Positions 8,573-16,531 of a stretch of 64,000 nt of DNA are shown piece by piece. Position 1 is the stretch's first letter. Each line of letters begins with the position of its first letter. The stretch is taken from contig NZ_BAFM01000015.1 in assembly GCF_000334895.1 (NCBI RefSeq), positions 36,586 through 100,585 on the forward strand. The letters run 5' to 3'. This DNA comes from Halococcus agarilyticus. GTDB lineage: Archaea; Halobacteriota; Halobacteria; Halobacteriales; Halococcaceae. The translations under genes and the position numbers were made by a program. Under the pieces are notes generated by a model that worked only from the letters and a program-made list of their open reading frames with translations, searched no databases and was not told the origin of the DNA.

Positions 8573-10738
8573 ATGAGCGCCATCGAACGAAATCGGCTCG
8601 ACGAAGAAGGGAGTCCGTATCTCCGCCAGCACGCCGACAACCCCGTGAACTGGCAGCCGTGGGACGACGACGCGCTGGCGGCAGCCCGTGAGCGCGACGT
8701 CCCGATCTTCCTCTCGATCGGCTACTCGGCGTGTCACTGGTGTCACGTCATGGAAGAGGAGAGCTTCGAGGACGAAGCGGTGGCCGAGCGGCTCAACGAC
8801 GAGTTCGTCCCGATCAAGGTCGACCGCGAGGAGCGCCCGGACCTCGACCGGCTCTATCAGACGATCTGCGGGATGGTCTCGGGCCAGGGTGGGTGGCCGC
8901 TGTCGGTGTGGCTCACGCCCGACGGCCGCCCGTTCTACGTCGGGACGTACTTCCCCCGCGAGGCGAAGCGGGGCCAGCCTGGCTTTCTCGACCTGCTCGA
9001 CTCCATCGCGGAGTCGTGGGAGAACGACCGCGAGGACATCGAGGGTCGCGCCGACCAGTGGGCGGGCGCGATGGCCGGCGAGTTGGAGGCGACGCCCGAG
9101 CAGCCAGGCGACCCACCAGGAACCGACTTGCTCGAAACCGCCGCCCAGCAGGCGGTCGAGAGCGCCGATCGCGAGTATGGGGGGTTCGGTCGCGGCCAGA
9201 AGTTCCCGCAGACGGGTCGGCTCCATCTTCTCATGCGCGCCGCCGAGCGAACCGGGAGAGAGGTCTTCGACGAGGTCGCCCGCGAGGCGCTCGACGCGAT
9301 GGCCGATGGTGGGCTCCGGGATCACGTCGGCGGCGGCTTCCACCGCTACACCACCGACCGCGAGTGGACGGTGCCCCACTTCGAGAAGATGCTCTACGAC
9401 AACGCCGAGCTCACGCGGGCGTATCTCGCGGGCTATCGCCGGACGGGCGCTGAGCGCTACGCCGAGGTCGCGCGCGAAACGTTAGGATTCGTCGAACGCG
9501 AACTCCGTCACCCCGACGGCGGCTTCTTCAGCACGCTCGACGCTCAGAGCGAGGACGAGTCCGGCAAACGCGAGGAAGGGGCGTTCTACGTCTGGACGCC
9601 CGATGAGGTTCACAACGCGGTCGGCGACGAGTTCGCTGCCGATCTGTTCTGCGAGCGCTACGGCGTCACCGAGGCGGGGAACTTCGAGGACGGGAGGACG
9701 GTGCTGACGGAGAGCGCCGAAATCGAAGGCTTGGCCGACGAGCACGACACCACCGTCGAAGAGGTCGAGGCGGAGCTCGAACGCGCCCGCGAGGCGGTCT
9801 TCGCGGCACGATCCGAGCGCGCACGCCCGGCACGCGACGAGAAAATTCTGGCTGGATGGAACGGCCTAACGATTTCGGCGTTCGCCGAAGCCGGGCTCAC
9901 GCTCGATGCGCGCTTCGCCGACACCGCCGTCGCGGCGCTCGACTTCGTTCGCGAACACCTATGGGACGACGAGGAAAAGCGGCTTTCCCGGCGATACAAG
10001 GACGGAGAGGTGAAGATCGAGGGCTACCTCGAAGACTACGCGTTCCTTGCGCGCGGCGCGCTCAACTGCTACGAGGCCACCGGCGATGTCGACCACCTCG
10101 CGTTCGCGCTCGATCTCGCGCGCGAGATCGAGGCGGAGTTCTGGGACTCAGAGGAGGAGACGCTCTATTTCACCCCACAGACAGGGGAGACGCTCGTCGC
10201 GCGACCCCAGGAGCTCGACGACCAGTCGACGCCCTCCAGCACCGGGGTGGCGGTCGACGTGCTGCTCGCGCTGGATCACTTCGCCGATGACGATCGCTTC
10301 GAGTCGATCGCCACGGCGACTCTCGAAACCCACGCCGAAACCGTCGAATCGAGCCCGCTCCGGCGTGCGTCGCTCGCGCTCGCGGCCGATCGCCACGCTA
10401 CCGGGTCCCTCGAATGCACAGTCGTAGCCGACGCGCTCCCCGACGCGTGGCGCGAGCGGATCGGTCGAAGCTATCTGCCCCGCCGGCTGCTCGCGCGGCG
10501 ACCACCTTCCGACGAGGAACTCGCCACGTGGTGTGACCGGCTCGGACTCGACGAGCCGCCGGCGATCTGGGCCGATCGAGACCAGCGCGATGGTGAGCCC
10601 ACGGCGTACGTCTGTCGATCGTTCACCTGCTCGCCGCCGCAGACTGACATCGAGGACGCGCTGTCGTGGGTGGAGCGACTCGCGTCCGACACGGATGCGG
10701 ATCCAGAATCGACTCCAGCGGACGACCGTTCGCGTTAG
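8573..10738 (+). CDS. DUF255 thioredoxin-domain protein (SSP411/YyaL family)
   Basis: A 721-residue two-domain protein. The N-terminal thioredoxin-like domain (about 1-165) includes the family hallmark GYSACHWCHVM near residues 46-56. A long alpha/alpha-barrel region resembling N-acylglucosamine epimerase or glycosidase folds follows, with FHRYTTDREWTVPHFEKMLYDNA near 256-280 and ARDEKILAGWNGLTISA near 420-440. The family is widespread, and proposed roles in thiol chemistry or cellobiose-type substrates are not settled. The ATG at 8573 gives the normal N-terminus. Its stop overlaps the convergent thioredoxin stop by three bases. Confidence 0.92.
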   Translation: MSAIERNRLDEEGSPYLRQHADNPVNWQPWDDDALAAARERDVPIFLSIGYSACHWCHVMEEESFEDEAVAERLNDEFVPIKVDREERPDLDRLYQTICGMVSGQGGWPLSVWLTPDGRPFYVGTYFPREAKRGQPGFLDLLDSIAESWENDREDIEGRADQWAGAMAGELEATPEQPGDPPGTDLLETAAQQAVESADREYGGFGRGQKFPQTGRLHLLMRAAERTGREVFDEVAREALDAMADGGLRDHVGGGFHRYTTDREWTVPHFEKMLYDNAELTRAYLAGYRRTGAERYAEVARETLGFVERELRHPDGGFFSTLDAQSEDESGKREEGAFYVWTPDEVHNAVGDEFAADLFCERYGVTEAGNFEDGRTVLTESAEIEGLADEHDTTVEEVEAELERAREAVFAARSERARPARDEKILAGWNGLTISAFAEAGLTLDARFADTAVAALDFVREHLWDDEEKRLSRRYKDGEVKIEGYLEDYAFLARGALNCYEATGDVDHLAFALDLAREIEAEFWDSEEETLYFTPQTGETLVARPQELDDQSTPSSTGVAVDVLLALDHFADDDRFESIATATLETHAETVESSPLRRASLALAADRHATGSLECTVVADALPDAWRERIGRSYLPRRLLARRPPSDEELATWCDRLGLDEPPAIWADRDQRDGEPTAYVCRSFTCSPPQTDIEDALSWVERLASDTDADPESTPADDRSR

Positions 10739-11112
10739 TTCGTCGGCTCGGGCGCGTCGAGCTGCTCGGCGAGGTGGACGATCGGGGGTTCGGGTTCGTC
10801 CTCGACGAACCGTGCGACCTCCTCGCCGTCGCGCTCGATGACGATCGTGGGGATGTATTCGATGTCGTATTCGGCGACCAGTTCGCCTTGCTTGTCCTGA
10901 TCGAGCGCGTACTCCTCGATCCGTTCCTCGGGGACGTCGGCTTCGTCGAGCGCCGCCGCGAAGTCCGGGAGAACGGCCCGACAGTCTTTGCACCAGTCAC
11001 CGGCCCAGACTCGGACGGTGAGTTCGTCTGCGTGTTCGGCGACGGCGTCGATCGCATCCTCGTAGCCCGCGGGGTTCCAGACCGGGTTCGGCGACATCGT
11101 TTCGAGGCTCAT
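10735..11112 (-). CDS. Thioredoxin family protein
   Basis: A 125-residue single-domain thioredoxin fold with active-site motif WCKDC near residues 40-44 and the cis-proline segment EYIPTIVIERDG near 84-95. The CxxC pair implies dithiol-disulfide exchange in the cytosol; no signal peptide is visible. It is convergent with the DUF255 gene with interlocked stop codons. It could start at the ATG encoding residue 6 (11097) instead of 11112. Confidence 0.9.
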   Translation of the reverse strand: MSLETMSPNPVWNPAGYEDAIDAVAEHADELTVRVWAGDWCKDCRAVLPDFAAALDEADVPEERIEEYALDQDKQGELVAEYDIEYIPTIVIERDGEEVARFVEDEPEPPIVHLAEQLDAPEPTN

Positions 11113-11236
11113 GGACGGTGTTCGTTACCGGCGTGCTTAGGCTTCCCGCATCCTCCACACGATGTCGATGAATCACCTCGCGCACGAATCACCAATCCCG
11201 TCATCGGTTTAGGGCCGCGTTCCGTACTGACGCACA

Positions 11237-12211
11237 ATGGACGACAGCATCCTCGACGCCATCGGATCGCCCCTCGTGCAGGTCGGTTCGCCAGAGGGCG
11301 CGACCGTGGCCGCGAAGATCGAGTCGAAGAACCCCGGCGGGTCGGCGAAGGACCGCCCCGCGAAGGCGATGGTCGAGGCCGCCGAACGCGAGGGCATGCT
11401 GAAGCCGGGCGATCGCATCGTCGAGCCGACGAGCGGCAACACCGGCATCGGTCTCGCGGTGGTCGCGGCGGCGAAGGGGTACGATCTCACGGTCGTGATG
11501 CCCGCCTCGAAATCGGCAGAACGCCGCCAGGTCATGGCGGCGTACGGTGCGAACCTCGAACTCGTCGACGGCGAGATCGAGCGCGCGAAGGAGCGGGCCG
11601 ACGACCTCGAAAGCGAAGGGATGGTCCAACTCCGCCAGTTCGAAAACCCGGCGAACGTCCGCATGCACTACGAGACCACCGCCACGGAGATTCTTGATCA
11701 GGTCGGCGATCGAACCGTCGATGCGCTCGTCGCCGCGGTCGGTACCGGTGGGACGCTCACCGGGATCGCCGGCCGGCTCGGCGAGGAGTACCCCGAGATG
11801 AACGTCGTCGCGGTCGAACCCGAGACGAACGCCGTGCTCTCGACCGGCGAGGCGGGCGCGGACGAGTTCGAGGGGATGGGCCCCGGGTTCGTGAGCGACA
11901 TCCTCGATATCGATTCCATCGACACCGTCGAGACCGTCGGGATCGAGGCCGCGGAAGCCGAGTGTCGCCGGCTCGCGCGCGAGGAAGGAATCATGGTCGG
12001 CCAGTCGAGCGGCGCGGCGAACCTCGCCGCCCGTCGGGTCGCCAAGCGACTCGCCGAACCCGAACTCGACTGTCCGCCCGCCCCGACGGAGCTCCGGGCC
12101 GACGGAAGCGGCGAGGCAGTCGGTACCGAGTACGACGACTGCCCGCTGGTCGTCACCGTCTTCCCCGACAGCGGCGAGCGCTACCTCTCGACCGGGATGT
12201 TCGACGGGTGA
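11237..12211 (+). CDS. cysK: Cysteine synthase (O-acetylserine sulfhydrylase)
   Basis: A 324-residue PLP enzyme forming cysteine from O-acetylserine and sulfide. Visible motifs are the PLP lysine in NPGGSAKDRPA (Lys38), the substrate-binding TSGNTGIGLA near 71-80, the phosphate loop GTGGTLTG near 172-179, and GQSSGAA near 256. The N-terminus is shorter than the bacterial form. The last third contains a roughly 20-residue insertion rich in Pro and acidic residues near 285-305. Its place just before a sulfur-trafficking cluster fits sulfur assimilation. Confidence 0.93.
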   Translation: MDDSILDAIGSPLVQVGSPEGATVAAKIESKNPGGSAKDRPAKAMVEAAEREGMLKPGDRIVEPTSGNTGIGLAVVAAAKGYDLTVVMPASKSAERRQVMAAYGANLELVDGEIERAKERADDLESEGMVQLRQFENPANVRMHYETTATEILDQVGDRTVDALVAAVGTGGTLTGIAGRLGEEYPEMNVVAVEPETNAVLSTGEAGADEFEGMGPGFVSDILDIDSIDTVETVGIEAAEAECRRLAREEGIMVGQSSGAANLAARRVAKRLAEPELDCPPAPTELRADGSGEAVGTEYDDCPLVVTVFPDSGERYLSTGMFDG

Positions 12212-12323
12212 TCGCCCGCTCGGCACATGGGACTCTCGACGACTCACGCCCGTCGGCGTCACCATCGAATCGGCGATCGTGGCCGACTGAAAACTTATGC
12301 CAGCGTGATTCGTACATCCGGAT

Positions 12324-12968
12324 ATGAGATACCGCCGCCCTCGGGCCGTCGGTGTCGCGGCGATCGTGCTCGCTGGCCTCGCGAGCGCCGCCGTCTACCC
12401 GGAGCTCCCGGCCAGGATGGCGACCCACTGGGGCGCGAGCGGCGAGGTCGACGGCACGATGTCGCGGCTTGTGGGTGCGTTCTTCCTCCCGGTGTTCAGC
12501 ATCGGCGTCTACGCGGTCTTGCTGGTCGCGCCGCGTCTCGATCCTGACGACCAGAACATCGAGTCGTTCCGGGGCGCGTACGAGTGGTTCGCCGCCGGCA
12601 TGATGTGGTTTCTTGGTTACGTCCACGGGCTCACGCTGCTTTGGAACCTCGGCGTCCAGCCACCCATCGGTGCGGCGCTCGCGCCGGGTCTTGCCGCGGT
12701 GCTCTACGCGAGCGGACTCCTCGTCGAGCGTGCCGAACCGAACTGGATCGCTGGCGTCCGCACCCCGTGGACGCTCGACGATGACGAGGTGTGGGAACAG
12801 ACCAACCACCGCGCCGCGCTCGCGCTAAAAATCGCGGGCGTGCTCGCGCTCGGCGGACTCGTCTTTCCCGAAGCCGGTTTCGTGTTCTTCCTCATCCCGA
12901 TCGTGGCCGCCGTCGTGTACGTCACCATCTACTCCTACGTCGCGTACAGACGCCGGCGGGCGACATGA
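12324..12968 (+). CDS. SdpI-like membrane protein (DUF1648 plus SdpI domains)
   Basis: A 214-residue integral membrane protein. The N-terminal DUF1648 signature (YPELPARMATHWGASGEVDG, residues 25-44) is followed by about five transmembrane segments, with the SdpI-type motif VRTPWTLDDDEVWEQTNHRA near 147-166. In Bacillus SdpI gives immunity to a toxin, but archaeal homologues have no demonstrated role. A CTTATGC box at 12294 lies 30 bases before the ATG. Confidence 0.85.
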   Translation: MRYRRPRAVGVAAIVLAGLASAAVYPELPARMATHWGASGEVDGTMSRLVGAFFLPVFSIGVYAVLLVAPRLDPDDQNIESFRGAYEWFAAGMMWFLGYVHGLTLLWNLGVQPPIGAALAPGLAAVLYASGLLVERAEPNWIAGVRTPWTLDDDEVWEQTNHRAALALKIAGVLALGGLVFPEAGFVFFLIPIVAAVVYVTIYSYVAYRRRRAT

Positions 12969-12978
12969 GACGTCCCCT

Positions 12979-14130
12979 TCAGGCCGCGCAGTTGTTCGCG
13001 CCCGTTTCGAGCATCGTCGCCGCACGCGCACTCTCGACGCTCTCGACACCACGATTGATCGCGATCACCGTCTCGTAGTTGTCGGGCTTCTCGGGGACGT
13101 TCTCGACCATCTGTTCGACGAACGCCGCCCGGTCGAGGTCGACGAGGTCGAGTCGATCCCGCACCTCGTCGAGGGAACGTCCGACGAGTTTCCCTGGGGT
13201 TCCGTTCTCGTAGGTACCGTCGCTGTTCACGGTGACGTGGCCCGGTAGGACGGTGAGTTCTGTGGGGAGTTCGAGCAGCGTGTCGTGAAGCGTCTCGTAC
13301 TGCATCTCCGCACCGTCCTCGGCCCCCTCGTCGCCGAACTCGAGCTCCGTGCGACCGATCGAATCGAGAAACAGGCTATCCCCGGTGAGCACGGCGTCGT
13401 CGCCGACACGATACGCGACCATCTCGGTGGTGTGACCGGGCGCGCCGAGGGTCTCGATCCCAGTATCGCCGACCGTGATCGTCGCACCGTCGGCCAGCGG
13501 TTCGAACTCGTAATCGAGGTCGCGCTCGGCCGCGCGTTCGCCGAGACGATAGGGGACACCGAGTCGTGTCGCGAGCGTCCGCCCGCCGGAGAGATGGTCG
13601 GCGTGGACGTGGGTATCGAGAACGTGGGTGATCGCCATCCCGTGCTCGGCGGCGGTGGTCACGTACTGGTCGGTGTGTCGCGTGGGGTCGACGACGACCG
13701 CCTCGCCCGCGCGTTTCGAGCCGACGAGATAGGAGAGACAGCCCTTCGCCCGACGCTGGAACTGCACGATCACGAGATCGTCGCTCGTGGTGTCCACGCG
13801 GACGGTCTCGTACAGCGAGTTCCACTCGCGCATTCCCCCTGTCACGACCGCAACGTCGTCGAACTCGTTGGCGTCGAGTTCGGCGGCAAGGATCGTCGAC
13901 GTCGCACCCTTCCCGCAGATCGTGACGATCCGCTTACCGTCCGCCAACGACGCGATCGTCTCGCGCTGGTCCACCCCCAGCGTCTCCGTCGGCCCGAACG
14001 GGACGTTCACCGCACCCGGCACACGCCACGACTCGTAGCTGTCCGCCGGACGCGTGTCGATGAGTGTGAAATCGTCCACACCTGCATCCTGTGTGTCAGC
14101 GAGTTCTCTGGCAGTGATCGTCTCGAACAT
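12979..14130 (-). CDS. Rhodanese-MBL fusion, persulfide dioxygenase-like
   Basis: A 383-residue protein with an N-terminal rhodanese domain (about 1-110, catalytic Cys in VTICGKGAT) joined to a metallo-beta-lactamase domain (about 125-330) with the metal motif THVHADHLSG, TGDSLF and LPGH. The fusion resembles ETHE1/persulfide dioxygenase-like proteins that oxidise protein or glutathione persulfide; the archaeal thiol carrier is unknown. It ends in GANNCAA, and the 16532 paralogue has the same NNCAA near its end. The upstream sequence has a TTTATC TATA-like box and a CAATAC hexamer on the coding strand. The ATG at 14130 gives the natural MFETITARELAD opening. Confidence 0.88.
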   Translation of the reverse strand: MFETITARELADTQDAGVDDFTLIDTRPADSYESWRVPGAVNVPFGPTETLGVDQRETIASLADGKRIVTICGKGATSTILAAELDANEFDDVAVVTGGMREWNSLYETVRVDTTSDDLVIVQFQRRAKGCLSYLVGSKRAGEAVVVDPTRHTDQYVTTAAEHGMAITHVLDTHVHADHLSGGRTLATRLGVPYRLGERAAERDLDYEFEPLADGATITVGDTGIETLGAPGHTTEMVAYRVGDDAVLTGDSLFLDSIGRTELEFGDEGAEDGAEMQYETLHDTLLELPTELTVLPGHVTVNSDGTYENGTPGKLVGRSLDEVRDRLDLVDLDRAAFVEQMVENVPEKPDNYETVIAINRGVESVESARAATMLETGANNCAA

Positions 14131-14375
14131 CGTCCTACTTGTCTGTACGGTATTGGGACAGATAAACATTCTTGCACACAGCCGCTGGACCCACGAATCA
14201 TCCGACAGACGGCACAGGCTGCGATTCGGGTTCGGTGTTCGCTACGTAACGTTGTTTTCCGGTGGTCTCTCGGGGGCGTATCGGCCCGATCCGGCTCGGA
14301 GCGATCGTGCCCATCGTGCTGAGTGGAATCAACTGGACGACCCGAGCATGGCGGCGGGTGAACGCCGACGGGTGG

Positions 14376-14936
14376 CTACTCGATCGTCGCGACCAGCAGA
14401 AACGTCTCCGGACGACTGATCTCGTGCTCGATCGCGAACCCGTGGTCACGGAGCGAATCCGCGGCTGCACCGACGGTGTACCGTTCGTCGAGCGGTGGGC
14501 CGTTCTCGCCGGTGCCTGTGGCAGTCCAATCGACGATGGCGAGTCGTCCTGTGGGCCCGAGCACCCGGTGAATTGCCGCGAACGCGTCGTCGCTCGCGAA
14601 CTCGTGATAGGTCATCGTCGAGAACGCGGCGTCGAGACTCCCGTTCTCGAACGGGAGCTCCTCGATGTCCGTCGTCACGAGTTCGACGTTCGCCGGCACG
14701 CCCTTCTCGCGGTAGTACTCGTGCATCGCCTCCTGGACATCGACCGCGTAGACCTCGCTTGCATGCGGCGCGACGTCGTCTGTGTAAAACCCCGTCCCGC
14801 TGCCGAGGTCGGCGACAGCATGCTCCGGCGACGGCGAAAGCGCCCACAGCAGCTCCTCGGCCGAGAGAAACCGGTAGCGCCACGCCGTCTCCTCCAGCTT
14901 GTCGGCTCGTGCGGCGTCGAAGGTGTGGTACCCCAT
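14376..14936 (-). CDS. Class I SAM-dependent methyltransferase
   Basis: A 186-residue methyltransferase with motif I VADLGSGTGFYT near residues 41-52, the acidic residue of motif II in VYAVDVQE, and IEELPFENGSLDAAFS near 90-105. The substrate is unknown. The start ATG overlaps the stop of the DUF302 gene by one base, so the two are translationally coupled. The sulfur context suggests a thiol or sulfide acceptor, but this is inference only. Confidence 0.85.
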   Translation of the reverse strand: MGYHTFDAARADKLEETAWRYRFLSAEELLWALSPSPEHAVADLGSGTGFYTDDVAPHASEVYAVDVQEAMHEYYREKGVPANVELVTTDIEELPFENGSLDAAFSTMTYHEFASDDAFAAIHRVLGPTGRLAIVDWTATGTGENGPPLDERYTVGAAADSLRDHGFAIEHEISRPETFLLVATIE

Positions 14937-15376
14937 CAGAGCGCCTCGAACGCCTCGTCGGCGAGCTCGCCGGTGTCCTCGATGATGTCGGCCATCGCGT
15001 CGTCGTCCGGTGCTACTCCGACGAGTCGGGCGATCCGCATGATCGAAACGTGGTAGACGGTCTGCACGCCGGGTTCCTCCTCCCAGACGACGACGTTGCA
15101 GGGGAAGAGGCCACCCATTCGCTTATCGGTGGCATCGAGCGCGCGGTCGGCGATCGCGGGGTTGCACGCACCCAGCACGTAGTAGGGATCACGGTCGGCG
15201 TCGACCTTCTCGTTGAGGAGATCCGACGGCGAGAACTCGACGGGGATGCCGAACCCAGCGTCGGTGAACACCGCTCTGACGTGCTCGATCGCCTCCTCGT
15301 GGCTCATCTCTAGGGTCGTTCGTTTCACACCGATATCGTCTTCGTCCAGCTGGGTCGGGTCGATGGGGAGCGTCAT
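14936..15376 (-). CDS. DUF302 family protein
   Basis: A 146-residue DUF302 protein. The conserved core includes an EFSPSDLLNEKV-type stretch, YYVLGACNPAIADRAL with a single cysteine near residue 70, and MGGLFPCNVVVWEE with a second cysteine near residue 93. DUF302 proteins often accompany sulfur oxidation or persulfide genes, but their activity is not established. It lies between the DsrE2 gene and the coupled methyltransferase. A CAATAC hexamer sits 9 bases upstream of the ATG on the coding strand, preceded by ACAGACA. Confidence 0.87.
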   Translation of the reverse strand: MTLPIDPTQLDEDDIGVKRTTLEMSHEEAIEHVRAVFTDAGFGIPVEFSPSDLLNEKVDADRDPYYVLGACNPAIADRALDATDKRMGGLFPCNVVVWEEEPGVQTVYHVSIMRIARLVGVAPDDDAMADIIEDTGELADEAFEAL

Positions 15377-15448
15377 CGTGTAGAGTATTGTGTCTGTCGT
15401 GAAAATCGTTTTCGGTTCGTGAGATCCGGTGTGTAGGGGCGGACCGAC

Positions 15449-16021
15449 TCAGACGAGAAGTTGGATGTCGGCGTCGGTCATACGCTGGAAGGCGCTCGCC
15501 GCGCCAACACCCGTCTCGATGCCGTCGTAGAAGTCGGCTTCATCGTAGTCCAGCAGATCGATCGTCATCTGGCAGGCCTGCAACTCGACGCCGCTGTCGA
15601 GGGCAGTCTCGACGAGTTCCTCGACGGTCGCGACGTCGTTGTCGGCGATGCGTCGCTCCATCATCTTCGAAATCGCACGATCCATGCCGGGCAGCGCACC
15701 GATCACGTTCGGGATCGGCATGTTCGGATTGCCGACCGAGCTCAACTGAAGCTCCCCGGAATGCTCCTCGTGGAGGATTTCGAGGCCCCAGAACGTGTGA
15801 AAAACCGTCACGTCCCAGCCGAAGGCCGCGGCCGTCGAGGCGAGGATCAACGGTGGGTACGCCATGTCGAGAGTGCCTTTCGTGGCGATGATGACCATCT
15901 GCTGGTCGTTCTCGTCGGCGCGCATCTCGGCAAGTTCGGCTTCGAGCTCCTCGATGCGAGCTTCGAGGCTTGCAACGTCCTCGATCGACTCGCCAGCGGT
16001 GGATCGGGTCTCCGTGCTCAT
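15449..16021 (-). CDS. DsrE2-type (DsrE/F/H-like) sulfur relay protein
   Basis: A 190-residue protein. A coiled-coil-like N-terminus (ASLEARIEELEAELAEMRAD, residues 17-36) precedes a DsrE-like domain with MVIIATKGTLDMAYPPLILASTAA and ELQACQMTIDLLDY, whose cysteine near residue 148 is the expected persulfide carrier. DsrE2 proteins pass sulfane sulfur with TusA and rhodanese partners. The ATG at 16021 overlaps the stop of a tiny open frame that itself overlaps the tusA stop, so translation from tusA into this gene appears coupled. Confidence 0.9.
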   Translation of the reverse strand: MSTETRSTAGESIEDVASLEARIEELEAELAEMRADENDQQMVIIATKGTLDMAYPPLILASTAAAFGWDVTVFHTFWGLEILHEEHSGELQLSSVGNPNMPIPNVIGALPGMDRAISKMMERRIADNDVATVEELVETALDSGVELQACQMTIDLLDYDEADFYDGIETGVGAASAFQRMTDADIQLLV

Positions 16022-16083
16022 CGTCGCCTCTCGGCCGATCGATTGGCCGACGCGCGTGCCCCGATCTCGTCGGTGGTCATCAT
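16018..16083 (-). other. 21-codon coupled mini open frame between tusA and dsrE2
   Basis: Starting at an ATG that overlaps the tusA stop (ATGA), this frame encodes about 21 residues (MMTTDEIGARASANRSAERR then R) and stops at a TGA overlapping the dsrE2 start (ATGA). It spans the whole 58-base gap. It may carry ribosomes across the gap, encode a very small protein, or be coincidental. No homology is recognised. Confidence 0.35.
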
Positions 16084-16325
16084 GCGGTCTTCCGGACGTA
16101 GTGTTTGTACACGTCCCCGTCGTCGGTCTGATCGACCAGTTCGACGCCCGTGGTCGAGCCGGCCCATCCCTTGATGTCGCTCGTGCTCCCAGCATCGGTC
16201 GCGAGCACTTCGAGCACCTCCTCGCTCTCCAACTCGTCGACCGCCTGCTTGGTCTCGATGACCGGCATGGGGCAGTTCTCACCTTTGACGTCGAGCGTCT
16301 CGGCAGTATCGTGTTCGTCGCTCAT
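16080..16325 (-). CDS. tusA: TusA-like sulfur carrier protein
   Basis: An 81-residue SirA/TusA fold with the signature cysteine in KGENCPMPVIETKQA (Cys18) and the usual LEVLATDAGST and GWAGSTTG segments. It carries sulfur as a persulfide between enzymes. Its context beside DsrE2, rhodanese-MBL proteins and YeeE transporters supports that role over cell-division functions proposed elsewhere. The ATG at 16325 gives the normal MSDEHDTAETLD opening. Confidence 0.92.
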   Translation of the reverse strand: MSDEHDTAETLDVKGENCPMPVIETKQAVDELESEEVLEVLATDAGSTSDIKGWAGSTTGVELVDQTDDGDVYKHYVRKTA

Positions 16326-16347
16326 GTTTTGTCTTGCCTCTATCGAA

Positions 16348-16366
16348 CAATACAACCCGGGTATTG
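16348..16366 (-). promoter_or_regulatory. Inverted repeat in the tusA promoter
   Basis: CAATAC (16348-16353) and GTATTG (16361-16366) form a 6-base inverted repeat with a 7-base spacer, 23-41 bases upstream of the tusA ATG. This is where the TATA element and transcription start should fall, so an operator is plausible. The same hexamer occurs upstream of the 14130 and 15376 starts. Confidence 0.5.
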
Positions 16367-16471
16367 CAAAAGTCTTGTGAATCTACCGAACACCCCTCTC
16401 TCGAAGACCTCCGGATACTGCATCGAAGCGTCTTTGGAGTCCGTACGACCCATCTTCGACCAGCCTATATT

Positions 16472-16494
16472 GTATAGAATTCACTATTCTATAC
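16472..16494 (+). promoter_or_regulatory. 9-base perfect inverted repeat, operator-like
   Basis: GTATAGAAT (16472-16480) and ATTCTATAC (16486-16494) are exact reverse complements with spacer TCACT. The site lies just upstream of a TTATTT TATA-like box (16501-16506) that is 26-31 bases before the ATG at 16532. This is the classic arrangement of a dimeric regulator site overlapping the BRE/TATA region. The HTH protein at 19620 is the nearest candidate regulator. Confidence 0.65.
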
Positions 16495-16531
16495 GAAGGC
16501 TTATTTGGGCCGAACGGGTAGTTGGGGTACG

